33,346 nucleotides of DNA, taken from positions 1 through 33,346 of the forward strand of contig CAYNRX010000026.1 of NCBI GenBank assembly GCA_964399965.1, given 5' to 3'. The stretch is from UBA1381 sp964399965 (GTDB lineage: Bacteria; Bacillota; Clostridia; UBA1381). Shown piece after piece: positions 14,592 through 22,428 of the stretch (its first letter is position 1; each line of letters opens with the position of its first letter). Position numbers and translations under genes: made by a program. Under the pieces are notes generated by a model, which saw only the letters and a program-made list of their open reading frames with translations, did not search any database and was not told the origin of the DNA.

Positions 14592-14619
14592 CGGGCGCCG
14601 GGTGCGTCCGTTTTGTTTT
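14592..14619 (+). terminator. hup terminator
   Basis: CGGGCGC (14592-14598) pairs with GCGTCCG (14604-14610), one G-U pair included, followed by TTTTGTTTT. It is of moderate strength and lies before rqcP, so partial readthrough is possible. Confidence 0.6.
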
Positions 14620-14659
14620 CGTGAAGAAAACGGGCGGCCGGCGGAAAAAGGAGATAGCT

Positions 14660-14899
14660 ATGAGGATAGATAAATTTTTAAAGGTATCGCGCCTTATAAA
14701 GCGGCGCAGCGTTGCCAACGAGGCCTGCGACGGCGGCAGGATAGCCGTCAACGGCAAGGTGGTAAAGGCGTCATACGACGTAAAGCCGGGCGATGTGATA
14801 GAGCTTTCGCTGGGGGCAAAGACCGTGAAGGTGAGGGTGGAGAACATCTCCGAGCACGTATTAAAAGCGGACGCGTCCTCCTTATACACGGTGCTTTAA
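14660..14899 (+). CDS. rqcP: RqcP (YabO), S4-domain ribosome quality-control factor
   Basis: This 79-residue protein is almost entirely an S4 RNA-binding domain (MRIDKFLKVSRLIKRR at the start, then GRIAVNG and the KPGDVIEL strand). RqcP/YabO binds stalled 50S subunits and works with RqcH to add C-terminal alanine tails to stuck peptides. ATG at 14660 is the start, with AAGGAG close upstream; extension to 14621 adds a non-conserved leader. It sits between hup and yabP, as expected for yabO. The related heat-shock protein Hsp15 is longer, so RqcP is favoured. Confidence 0.92.
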   Translation: MRIDKFLKVSRLIKRRSVANEACDGGRIAVNGKVVKASYDVKPGDVIELSLGAKTVKVRVENISEHVLKADASSLYTVL

Positions 14900-14904
14900 G
14901 GGTG

Positions 14905-14933
14905 TCATAACCTCCGTGTCGGCTGAATATGCT
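14905..14933 (+). promoter_or_regulatory. candidate sigma-E (sporulation) promoter of yabP-yabQ
   Basis: TCATAAC (14905-14911) and AATATGCT (14926-14933) are 14 bases apart. They resemble the mother-cell sigma-E -35 and -10 elements; the -10 matches about 6 of 8 positions of CATAyAmT. The neighbouring genes are known sigma-E targets in Bacillus. The match is imperfect. Confidence 0.38.
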
Positions 14934-14977
14934 CTATTAAAGAGGAGCAGTAGGGCAGATTTTGCGGAGGTGAGAGT

Positions 14978-15241
14978 ATGAATGAGAAAAAGCATACGCT
15001 TGTGGTCGAGGACAGAGGGAGCCTGAGACTTTCGGGCGTGGAGGACGTGGAGAGCTTCTCGGAAAAGCTGGTAGTGATAAAAACGTCCCAGGGGCGGCTG
15101 TCGGTAAAGGGAGAGGGACTTTTGATAAAGGATCTGCGCACCGAGACGGGCGACATGAGCATTACGGGCACGGTCGATGTACTGGAATATTCCAAGGTGA
15201 AAAAGCCGGCCGGAGCCGTTATGCGGTCGCTGTTTGGGTAA
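14978..15241 (+). CDS. yabP: sporulation protein YabP
   Basis: This 87-residue protein matches the YabP/YqfC family: N-terminal NEKKHTLVVEDRGSLRLSGVEDV, then G-E-G-L-L-I-K-D-L and a V-D-V-L-E-Y-S strand. YabP is made in the mother cell under sigma-E and is needed, with YabQ, for spore cortex formation. GGAGG precedes ATG at 14978, and yabQ follows after 9 bases. The related YqfC is encoded at 33028 in this window. Confidence 0.93.
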   Translation: MNEKKHTLVVEDRGSLRLSGVEDVESFSEKLVVIKTSQGRLSVKGEGLLIKDLRTETGDMSITGTVDVLEYSKVKKPAGAVMRSLFG

Positions 15242-15250
15242 GGAGAGGCT

Positions 15251-15679
15251 ATGGAGCTTCGGTATGAATGCTTCGTCTTTTTGGGCATGTGCCTTGCGGG
15301 CGGCGCGCTGGGGCTGTTGTTCGACACGGTGCGCACGCTCCGCCGCCCTCTTCCCTCAAGGCCCGTGATATCCGGTATCGCCGACGGGATATTCTGGCTT
15401 TTGGCCGCGCTTTTGTTCTGGTCGGCGCTTTATAATTTCTCATCCGGCAGGATACGGGCGTATGAGTTTCTGGGCGCAGGATTGGGACTTTTGCTGTATT
15501 TTTGCCTTTTGTCGAGGGCGGTAAGGTTTATTTTGGAAAAAATATTAAAAATAATCGGCCTTATTTTAAAATATCTCTTGACACCGCCGGTATTTTTGAG
15601 TAAAATTCTATTAGAGAGTTTATGCAGGAAACGTGATGGGAGCGGCAGGAAAACGGCTCTTAAGGAAAGGCGGCAATGA
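15251..15679 (+). CDS. yabQ: spore cortex biosynthesis protein YabQ
   Basis: This 142-residue membrane protein has about four hydrophobic segments between residues 8 and 120 and a basic C-terminal tail. It contains the family segment GLLFDTVRTLRR and FWLLAALLFW. YabQ localises to the forespore membrane and is required for cortex assembly. Its TGA overlaps the next gene, divIC, as ATGA. AGGAG lies upstream of ATG at 15251. It probably shares the yabP promoter. Confidence 0.92.
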   Translation: MELRYECFVFLGMCLAGGALGLLFDTVRTLRRPLPSRPVISGIADGIFWLLAALLFWSALYNFSSGRIRAYEFLGAGLGLLLYFCLLSRAVRFILEKILKIIGLILKYLLTPPVFLSKILLESLCRKRDGSGRKTALKERRQ

Positions 15680-16005
15680 TGGACAATAAAAATAATACGG
15701 CCGTATCGGCGGTCAGAGCGTTTTATGTGAGACATAAAAAGGCGGTGACGGTATGGGTGTTCATTCTGGCGGTGCTGTTTTTACTGTTCCGCGGCTTTAT
15801 ACAAAATCCGCAGATCGATAAAAACCGTGAAGAGATAGCACGGCTCGAGGCGCAGATAGAATATGAAAAGGCGCGCATGGAGGAGGTAGAAGCTCTCAAG
15901 ACAAAGGTGAACAGCGATGAATACATAGAAAAAATGGCCAGGGAAAAGCTTGGTATGATTAAGGAAAACGAAAAGGTGTTCATCGATATATCACAGCAAA
16001 ATTAA
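15676..16005 (+). CDS. divIC: septum formation initiator DivIC/FtsB family
   Basis: This 109-residue bitopic protein has a short basic cytoplasmic part (1-24), one transmembrane helix (about 25-42, VWVFILAVLFLLF) and an extracellular coiled coil (about 50-85, heptad-like EEIARLEAQIEYEKARMEE). It ends with the conserved E-Y-I-E-K-M-A-R-E-K-L-G motif. DivIC works with FtsL and DivIB in the divisome. ATG at 15676 overlaps the yabQ stop. A second Met at 15679 is equally possible. Position after yabQ matches Bacillus. Because yabPQ are sporulation genes, an additional promoter for vegetative expression is expected but was not identified. Confidence 0.94.
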   Translation: MMDNKNNTAVSAVRAFYVRHKKAVTVWVFILAVLFLLFRGFIQNPQIDKNREEIARLEAQIEYEKARMEEVEALKTKVNSDEYIEKMAREKLGMIKENEKVFIDISQQN

Positions 16006-16045
16006 ACGGGATGCTCCGTGCGGGGCAGGAAAGGGAAAAAATTTC

Positions 16046-16501
16046 ATGTCGGTAGAGGTTGGAAGCATAGTTGAAGGAAAAGTAGTAAGCGTGATGCCTT
16101 TTGGGGCTTTCGTACAGATCGGGGACAGCCGGACGACCGGACTGGTGCACATTTCGGAGGTGGCGGAAAAATACGTCAAGGATATCTCCGAGCACTTGTC
16201 GGCCGGCGACCGTGTCAAGGTCAAGGTCTTGAAGATAGACGAAAAGGGCAAGATAAGCCTGTCGATAAAAAAGGCCAAGGAAGAACAGCGGCAAAAACGC
16301 GATGAACGCAGGGCGGCCAGGGAAGCCGAGGCTAAAAAAGAACCGATACGCCCGGCGCAGTTCGACTGGAGCCGCAGGACAGGCGGACTTTCTTTCGAGG
16401 ATATGCTCGGCAAATTCAAACAGGACAGCGATAAAAATATGCAGGCGCTCAAAAGAAGCGCGGAATCAAAACGCTCCGGCGGCTATAAGCGCGGACGGTG
16501 A
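16046..16501 (+). CDS. yabR: S1-domain RNA-binding protein YabR
   Basis: This 151-residue protein has one S1 RNA-binding domain (about 1-76: VGSIVEGKVVSVMPFGAFV, GLVHISEVA, KVLKIDEKGKISLSIK). A charged, low-complexity tail rich in Arg, Lys and Glu follows, ending in a basic KRSGGYKRGR. YabR-like proteins resemble polynucleotide phosphorylase S1 domains and general stress protein 13. Their precise role is not settled. It ends the yabO-yabR block, and an intrinsic terminator follows. Confidence 0.93.
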   Translation: MSVEVGSIVEGKVVSVMPFGAFVQIGDSRTTGLVHISEVAEKYVKDISEHLSAGDRVKVKVLKIDEKGKISLSIKKAKEEQRQKRDERRAAREAEAKKEPIRPAQFDWSRRTGGLSFEDMLGKFKQDSDKNMQALKRSAESKRSGGYKRGR

Positions 16502-16542
16502 GAAATTCTTGCTCCGAGCAGGACGTGAATTTAAAACAGCAG

Positions 16543-16572
16543 CGGGCAGCTTGTTTCGGCGGCCCGTTTTTT
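16543..16572 (+). terminator. terminator after yabR
   Basis: CGGGCAGC (16543-16550) pairs, with one mismatch, with the GC-rich arm ending GGCCCG at 16566. Six T follow (16567-16572). Confidence 0.75.
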
Positions 16573-16589
16573 ACATATAGACAGGTATT

Positions 16590-16617
16590 TTGACCAAAGC
16601 GGAAAAACTTTGGTCAA
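16590..16617 (+). promoter_or_regulatory. perfect inverted repeat before the esterase gene
   Basis: TTGACCAAAG (16590-16599) and CTTTGGTCAA (16608-16617) form a perfect 10-bp inverted repeat with an 8-base loop, nine bases before the GGGAGG site. It could be an operator or an RNA hairpin controlling translation. No clear sigma-A promoter is seen in this gap. Confidence 0.55.
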
Positions 16618-16638
16618 GGACCTCCGGGAGGACAGCAT

Positions 16639-17394
16639 ATGGCATTGATGGATATTGATATCGAATCTGAGATATTGGGCTTAAAGGTCGGGGTGCGGGT
16701 GATATTCCCCATAGAGGACAGGCAGCTTGCACGAAAGGTCCCTGCCCTGTACCTGCTCCACGGTCTCGGCGATGATGAGAGCGTCTGGTGCCGCTTTAGC
16801 GCGGTGGAGCGGTATGTGCGCCGCCTTGATATGGCGGTGGTGATGCCCGCGGTGCACCGCAGCTTTTACCAGAATACCCAAGACGGCAGGCGGTATTTCG
16901 ATTTTGTGAGCGAGGAGCTGCCGGAGACGATGGAAAGGCTCCTTCCCATATCGCCCCGGAGGGAGGACAGGTTTGCGGCCGGGCTTTCGATGGGCGGCTA
17001 CGGGGCGCTTAAGCTGGGGCTGTCCGCGCCGTACAGGTATTCGCTGGCCGCCAGCCTTTCGGGGGCGGTCGATCTTAAGCGGGTGATGGAGGCCAAGGAG
17101 GCGCTGCCCGAGGTGACCTCGGTGTTCGGCGAGAGGATAAGCCCCGAGGCCGATCTTTACCGGCTTTCGCGCCGGGCGGCGGAGGAAGGGCATATGCCGG
17201 CCCTATACCAGGCCTGTGGCAGCGAGGATTTCATGATAGAGGATAACCGGGAATTTTCCCGTTTCATAAAAGGCCTTTGCCCCGATCATACGTATGAGGA
17301 ATGGCCGGGCGGGCATAACTGGGATTTCTGGGATGAGGGCTTAAAGCACATACTGAGCTGGATAAGGGAGCGGCGCGATATAAATGAGTTTTAG
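16639..17394 (+). CDS. alpha/beta-hydrolase esterase (EstA/FrmB-like, PF00756)
   Basis: This 251-residue cytoplasmic esterase belongs to the esterase-D/tributyrin-esterase type. The oxyanion HGLGDDESVW (41-50), nucleophile Ser117 in GLSMGGYGA, acid Asp197 in GSEDF and His226 in GGHNWDFW form a complete catalytic triad. Homologs deacylate short-chain or sugar esters; the substrate is unknown here. No signal peptide is present. GGGAGG precedes ATG at 16639. Its last 11 bases overlap the start of the large membrane protein gene, so the two are coupled. It might remove acyl groups from sugars handled by that protein, which is inference. Confidence 0.9.
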   Translation: MALMDIDIESEILGLKVGVRVIFPIEDRQLARKVPALYLLHGLGDDESVWCRFSAVERYVRRLDMAVVMPAVHRSFYQNTQDGRRYFDFVSEELPETMERLLPISPRREDRFAAGLSMGGYGALKLGLSAPYRYSLAASLSGAVDLKRVMEAKEALPEVTSVFGERISPEADLYRLSRRAAEEGHMPALYQACGSEDFMIEDNREFSRFIKGLCPDHTYEEWPGGHNWDFWDEGLKHILSWIRERRDINEF

Positions 17395-19438
17395 AGCGGA
17401 AAGCAGAGCTGCATCGGATAAGCATCGTCATATGGTTTCGGCGTTGCTGGCGTTGCTGACGCTCCTGTGCGCCCTGACAACGCTGTTTTGGGGAGAGAAT
17501 ATCGGCGTTAGCGACAACGGTGATTTCCGGCGGGTGATGGTCACCAACGGTCTGGAATACTCCGATCCGGAAAATGCTTCGGTGCTGTTCAAAGAGGAAT
17601 ACGTGATGGAGCTTGACGGCGGGATAGCGGATCTGGTGAAAAGCCATGACGAGGATATGTATTCCTCTCCCCATTTTCTCTTTGTACGGGCGGCAAAGGT
17701 GATAAATTACCTAATAAACATTATCTGGGGAGGAGATCCGGCCTATTTTCATATAAGATATCTGGGAGGGCTGTACGCTGTTATGCTGGCGGCGGCCGCA
17801 TTCTGCATTTTTGAATCGCTCCTCGGCCTTAGGCTGTGGCAAAGGCTTTTGGCGGCGGCGGTGTTCATCTTCGTGTTCTGCGACAGCGGCTATTTGGCGT
17901 ATTTCAATTCGCTCTACGGCGAACCGCTGCAAATGACGTCGCTTTTGCTGGGGGCGGGCTTGGGGGCGCTTTTGTACCAAAGGCCGACTCCGGTCAGGGC
18001 GGTGCTGTTTTACGCAGTGCTGTTCCTGTTTTCGGGGGCGAAGCTGGCCAATATCCCCTTAGGTATTCTGGCCGGACTTCTGGGAGCGGGAGCCTTCCTG
18101 CGGCGAAAGGATATATCGTTCAGGGCGGTCATGGCGGTTTTGTGGGCGTCATTCACGCTGGCCTGCGTCCTGATGTATGCGGGAGTGCCGCAGTGGATGG
18201 ACAAGGATACAACGTATCAGGCCGTATTTTTCGGCATATTAAAGGACAGCCGGACCCCGGAGGAGGATCTGGAGGAGTTGGGTCTTGATCAAAAATACCT
18301 CTGCCTGGCGGGTACCAACGCCTATATGCCCGAGGACGAATATCCGCCCCCGATGCAGGAGGAGGGCTTCATGGACGAGTTCTATGAAAATACCTCCAAG
18401 TTCGATATACTGTTTTTCTACCTCCGCCATCCGGTTAGGCTTGTGCGGGCGACCGCTTTTGCGGCGGACAATTCCGCCTGGATAAGGCCGCCGTATCTGG
18501 GCAACAGTACAACAGAGCCGTATGAGTTTTCCCAACGCGCCGATGGCTGGAGCGCGCTTCGGGTAAAGACGCGGTTTCTCTATACCCCGGCGGTGATACT
18601 GACGGCGATGGCTGCGGTCACGATAGGAGCTGTCGTAGGGATAGTCCTGCGGTGTCGTAAGAAGCGGCCGCTTACGGGATATGTTTTGCTTGCGGTATTC
18701 TGCGCCCTCTGGTGGGCGGCGGCCGTGCTGCCGCCGCTGGCTAACGGAGAGGCCGATATCGCCAAGCATATGTTCCTGTTCGTGCAGCTTACGGATATCG
18801 CCTTCTGGGGAGGGCTTTTGTGGACGGTATGCTCTGGTAAACGTCCGGCGGCGGTATATGTCGGGGCGGCGGCCGCGCTTTGCCTTTTGACAAACGTCCA
18901 GCTGCCGCGGGATACCGTGGAGATAGGAAGGATAAACTCCCGGCCGATAACGTGGGAGATAATAGAAGAGTATGGGGACGGTACTGCGCTTTTGATGGCC
19001 GACACGATCGGCCGCCTGCCGATGGGGAGCACAAACCTCTGGGAGGAGTCGCAGATAAGACAGTACCTAAACGGCGGCTTTCTGCAGGATTGCTTCACCG
19101 AAGAAGAGCGGCAGAGGATAGAAGAACGCCGCCACCGCGTGCTGCTGCCGTCTGAGGAAAAGCAGCGTGCGGACAGCGGCGACCATACGCATTTTTGGCA
19201 TTATACAAAAGCCGGGGCGGCCAAAAAAGCCGAAACCGCTTTTGGATATACGATAACAGATCGCGTGAGCCTGCCCGATATACAGACGGCCGCCCGCGCC
19301 AAACGCGGAGCAACGCTTCTCGATACGCCCTACAGCGGCGGCTATATCAGGCGGATGGACGAGGACGGCTTTTTCCTAAACGCGGTCACGGAGGAATATC
19401 TGGACATAAGGCCGACAATACTGTATCGGCTGCAATAA
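17384..19438 (+). CDS. polytopic GT-C-like membrane protein with C-terminal DUF6273-like domain
   Basis: This 684-residue protein has an N-terminal helix (about 17-36), then an outside loop with acidic GVSDNGDFRRVM. This resembles the aspartate-containing first loop of GT-C glycosyltransferases such as WsfD-type hexose transferases. About ten more membrane helices reach residue 503. The last 180 residues (about 504-684) are soluble and resemble DUF6273 (WEII, ALLMADTIGRLPM, LWEESQIRQYLNGGF, HRVLLPSEEK). This domain is predicted outside the cell. The start overlaps the esterase by 11 bases, with only a weak GGGAG 13 bases upstream. GT-C plus DUF6273 in one chain is unusual in my experience. 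Substrate is unknown. Confidence 0.75.
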   Translation: MSFRAESRAASDKHRHMVSALLALLTLLCALTTLFWGENIGVSDNGDFRRVMVTNGLEYSDPENASVLFKEEYVMELDGGIADLVKSHDEDMYSSPHFLFVRAAKVINYLINIIWGGDPAYFHIRYLGGLYAVMLAAAAFCIFESLLGLRLWQRLLAAAVFIFVFCDSGYLAYFNSLYGEPLQMTSLLLGAGLGALLYQRPTPVRAVLFYAVLFLFSGAKLANIPLGILAGLLGAGAFLRRKDISFRAVMAVLWASFTLACVLMYAGVPQWMDKDTTYQAVFFGILKDSRTPEEDLEELGLDQKYLCLAGTNAYMPEDEYPPPMQEEGFMDEFYENTSKFDILFFYLRHPVRLVRATAFAADNSAWIRPPYLGNSTTEPYEFSQRADGWSALRVKTRFLYTPAVILTAMAAVTIGAVVGIVLRCRKKRPLTGYVLLAVFCALWWAAAVLPPLANGEADIAKHMFLFVQLTDIAFWGGLLWTVCSGKRPAAVYVGAAAALCLLTNVQLPRDTVEIGRINSRPITWEIIEEYGDGTALLMADTIGRLPMGSTNLWEESQIRQYLNGGFLQDCFTEEERQRIEERRHRVLLPSEEKQRADSGDHTHFWHYTKAGAAKKAETAFGYTITDRVSLPDIQTAARAKRGATLLDTPYSGGYIRRMDEDGFFLNAVTEEYLDIRPTILYRLQ

Positions 19439-19494
19439 AAAGCGGCGTTTTAACGCGGGAACACATTCGAACTTATCCGGGAGGAGGAACCACG

Positions 19495-20934
19495 ATGATA
19501 AAAAACCTGACGATGCTTACGGACTTTTATGAGTTTACGATGGCTAACGGCTACTTCACCGAAGGCTGCGGGGACAGGATAGCATACTTTGATATGTTTT
19601 TCCGCCGCATACCGGACGGAGGCGGCTTTGCGATAATGGCCGGAGTGGAGCAGCTGGTGGAATATTTCAAAAATATCCGTTTTGACAAGGAGGACATAGA
19701 CTATCTGCGCTCCAAGGGGATATTTGACGAGGGCTTTTTAAAATACCTGGAGGATTTTCGTTTCAGCTGCGATGTGTGGGCGATACCCGAGGGCACGCCA
19801 ATTTTCCCCGGCGAACCGGTGGTGACGGTCAGAGGGCCGGTAATACAGGCGCAGTTTGTGGAAACGATGATACTTCTGACGATAAACCATCAGAGCCTTA
19901 TCGCCACAAAAGCAAACCGCATAGTGCGCGCTTCCGAGGGAAGGGCGGTCATGGAGTTCGGCTCCAGGCGCGCCCAGGGCGCGGATGCGGCGGTGCTGGG
20001 CGCAAGGGCCGCTTATATCGGCGGCTGCGCGGGGACGGCCTGCGCTATCGCCGACCGCGATTACGGCGTGCCCGCATTGGGGACGATGGCGCACAGCTGG
20101 GTGCAGATGTTCGATTCGGAATACGAGGCCTTCAAGGCCTATGCCAAGACCTACCCCGATAGCTGCACGCTCCTTGTCGATACGTACAACGTATTGAAAT
20201 CGGGAATACCAAACGCCATACGCGTCTTTGACGAGGTACTAAAGCCGATGGGCAAACGTCCGCAGGGCGTGAGGATAGACAGCGGCGACCTTACGTACCT
20301 CACGAAAAAGGGGAGAAAAATGCTTGATGAGGCAGGATACCCCGACTGCAAGATAGTGGCCTCCAACGCCCTTGACGAATACATCATCCGCGATATGCTG
20401 GTGCAGGGGGCGAAGATCGATTCCTTCGGCGTTGGCGAAAGGCTCATCACCTCTAAATCGGAGCCGGTGTTCGGCGGCGTTTATAAGCTGTCGGCCGTGG
20501 AGGGCAAAAACGGGGAGATAATACCCAAGATAAAGGTGTCGGAAAATGTGGAAAAGATAACCACCCCCGGTTTTAAGCAGGTCTACAGGCTCTACAGCCG
20601 TCAGACCTCCGACGCCATAGCCGATGTGATAACGCTCTTTGAGGAGGAGATAGACGATACCAAGCCGCTGACTATTTTTGACCCCGAGCATACCTGGAAG
20701 AGAAAAACGATAACCGATTTTTACGCCCGTCCGCTCCTAAAGCAGATATTCAAGGACGGCGATTGCGTTTACGACTGCCCCTCGCTTGATGTGCTCAGGG
20801 AGTATTGCCGTATGCAGGTGGACGGACTTTGGGAGGAGGTAAAGCGGTTTGAGAACCCGCATTCCTACTATGTGGATATGTCCAAGAAGCTGTGGGATAT
20901 AAAATACGGGCTTTTGAGCCAATATCAGGATTGA
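19495..20934 (+). CDS. pncB: nicotinate phosphoribosyltransferase
   Basis: PncB makes nicotinate mononucleotide from nicotinate and PRPP in NAD salvage. The 479-residue protein has the family start MLTDFYEFTMANGYF, the F-G-S-R-R-A-Q-G active-site loop (with the usual phosphoribosylated His not in this form), GTMAHSWVQMF, VDTYNVLKSGIPNAI and GVRIDSGDL. ATG at 19495 has GGGAGGAGG upstream; an ORF extending to 19195 lacks a start signal and overlaps the previous gene. Its TGA overlaps the sua5 start (TGATG), opening a long packed run of genes. Confidence 0.96.
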   Translation: MIKNLTMLTDFYEFTMANGYFTEGCGDRIAYFDMFFRRIPDGGGFAIMAGVEQLVEYFKNIRFDKEDIDYLRSKGIFDEGFLKYLEDFRFSCDVWAIPEGTPIFPGEPVVTVRGPVIQAQFVETMILLTINHQSLIATKANRIVRASEGRAVMEFGSRRAQGADAAVLGARAAYIGGCAGTACAIADRDYGVPALGTMAHSWVQMFDSEYEAFKAYAKTYPDSCTLLVDTYNVLKSGIPNAIRVFDEVLKPMGKRPQGVRIDSGDLTYLTKKGRKMLDEAGYPDCKIVASNALDEYIIRDMLVQGAKIDSFGVGERLITSKSEPVFGGVYKLSAVEGKNGEIIPKIKVSENVEKITTPGFKQVYRLYSRQTSDAIADVITLFEEEIDDTKPLTIFDPEHTWKRKTITDFYARPLLKQIFKDGDCVYDCPSLDVLREYCRMQVDGLWEEVKRFENPHSYYVDMSKKLWDIKYGLLSQYQD

Positions 20935-21944
20935 TGGAAACGAAGATATTCAAAAAAGACGACCTTGAGGAGGCGGCGCGGATACTCAGAGAGGGAGGGC
21001 TTGTGGCCTTCCCTACGGAAACGGTGTACGGCCTGGGGGCCGATGCCCGCGATCCAAAGGCTGCCGGGCGCATATATGCGGCCAAGGGGCGTCCCAGCGA
21101 TAACCCCTTGATAGTGCATCTGGCGCGCCGGGAGGATATAGCGGGCATTGCCCGGGAAATACCGCCCTCGGCGCAAAAGCTCATAGACGCTTTCATGCCC
21201 GGGCCGATAACGCTGATATTGAAAAAGCAGCCCTCGGTGCCGGATACGGTGACTGCGGGGCTGGATACGGTGGCCGTGCGCATACCGGCCGATGAAACGG
21301 CAAGACGGCTGATAGAGCTTTCGGGGGTGCCGGTGGCCGCCCCGAGCGCCAATATCTCAGGAAAGCCCAGCCCTACGAGCTTTGAGCACGTGCTCCATGA
21401 TATGGACGGGCGTATCGAGGCCATAGTTGACGGCGGGGAAGCCTCTGTGGGCGTGGAATCGACGATAGTCGACTGCACGGGCGAAACGCCCCTGATACTG
21501 CGTCCGGGCGGAATAACGCCGGAGATGGTGAGAAGCGTCGTACCCGGCGCAAGGGTAGACGAGGGGATCCTGCGCTCATTAAAGGCGGATGAACGCCCCA
21601 AATGCCCGGGCATGAAATACAAGCATTACGCCCCCGATGCCCTGGTAACGGTGGTCGAGGGGGAAGCGGAGGCGGTGCATGAGAAGATATGCGCCCTTTT
21701 GCAGGAATGCCGGGGGAAAACGGGAGTGCTTGCGCAGTCGCGCAGGGATTATCCGGCCGATGTGGTGATAACGGCCGGAGAGGAGAACCGTGAATATGCC
21801 TCAAGGCTGTTTTCCTGCCTGCGGGAGTTTGACGAAAAAAAAGTGGAGGTGGTATTTGCCGAGTTCACGGAGCGCGACGGCTACGGGCTGGCAGTCAAAA
21901 ACCGCCTTTATAAGGCGGCCGGCGGCCGGGTGATACGGGTATAA
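20934..21944 (+). CDS. tsaC: L-threonylcarbamoyladenylate synthase, Sua5 type
   Basis: This enzyme makes threonylcarbamoyl-AMP from threonine, bicarbonate and ATP, the first step of t6A37 tRNA modification. The 336-residue protein has the YrdC domain (about 1-200: FPTETVYGLGADA, KGRPSDNPLIVH, AAPSANISGKPSPT) plus the C-terminal Sua5 domain (about 210-336, starting PGMKYKHYAPDA). It is therefore the long Sua5 form, not the short TsaC. ATG at 20934 shares its A with the pncB stop; a GTG at 20892 is in frame but inside pncB. The next t6A enzyme, TsaD, is three genes downstream. tsaB and tsaE are not in the window. Confidence 0.96.
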   Translation: METKIFKKDDLEEAARILREGGLVAFPTETVYGLGADARDPKAAGRIYAAKGRPSDNPLIVHLARREDIAGIAREIPPSAQKLIDAFMPGPITLILKKQPSVPDTVTAGLDTVAVRIPADETARRLIELSGVPVAAPSANISGKPSPTSFEHVLHDMDGRIEAIVDGGEASVGVESTIVDCTGETPLILRPGGITPEMVRSVVPGARVDEGILRSLKADERPKCPGMKYKHYAPDALVTVVEGEAEAVHEKICALLQECRGKTGVLAQSRRDYPADVVITAGEENREYASRLFSCLREFDEKKVEVVFAEFTERDGYGLAVKNRLYKAAGGRVIRV

Positions 21945-21969
21945 TTTTTTATCGAAAGAAGGATGCGGT

Positions 21970-22428
21970 ATGAACGTGCTTTTTGTATGCACCGGCAACA
22001 CCTGCCGAAGCCCGATGGCGGCGGCGATGATGGCCAAAATATCCGAGGACAATGATATGGCGGTATACTGCGATTCTGCGGGGATAATGGCGGAGGCCGG
22101 CGCGCCGGCCTCCGAGAACGCCCGGAAGGCGGCCAGGCCCTATGGCGCAGACCTTTCTTCGCACCGCGCAAAGCAGCTGGACGGGGAGCTGTTGTCATCA
22201 GCCGACCTCGTGCTTGCCATGACCGAGGGGCAGAAGATGATGCTTGCGGCCCTGGGCGGAGTGAAGAATGTGTACACCCTGGGCGAATACTCCGGCTGCG
22301 GCGGAGATGTGCCCGATCCCTACGGCGGCGATCTTGCAGAATACGAGGAGACAGCCGCGGCGATATACGATATGCTCACGGACGCGGCGGAACGGATGCA
22401 GGACGAGATGGACGATGGAAAATACTGA
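21970..22428 (+). CDS. ywlE: YwlE-type protein arginine phosphatase (LMW-PTP fold)
   Basis: This 152-residue protein has the low-molecular-weight phosphatase P-loop CTGNTCRSP (Cys7) and the general-acid DPYGG near residue 117. The Thr at position 11 of the loop is the residue that gives B. subtilis YwlE its phosphoarginine preference; tyrosine phosphatases have Ile or Leu there. It should therefore reverse McsB-type arginine phosphorylation, which marks proteins for ClpCP. mcsB is not in this window. The sua5-ywlE order is shared with Bacillus (ywlC-ywlE). It overlaps rimI by 14 bases. Confidence 0.88.
   Translation: MNVLFVCTGNTCRSPMAAAMMAKISEDNDMAVYCDSAGIMAEAGAPASENARKAARPYGADLSSHRAKQLDGELLSSADLVLAMTEGQKMMLAALGGVKNVYTLGEYSGCGGDVPDPYGGDLAEYEETAAAIYDMLTDAAERMQDEMDDGKY

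Noticed and set aside
14621..14659. N-terminal extension of rqcP
   Set aside because: The extension is basic and non-conserved, and AAGGAG directly precedes ATG at 14660.
19195..19494. N-terminal extension of pncB
   Set aside because: It overlaps the preceding membrane protein gene in another frame. The conserved family start and GGGAGGAGG support ATG at 19495.
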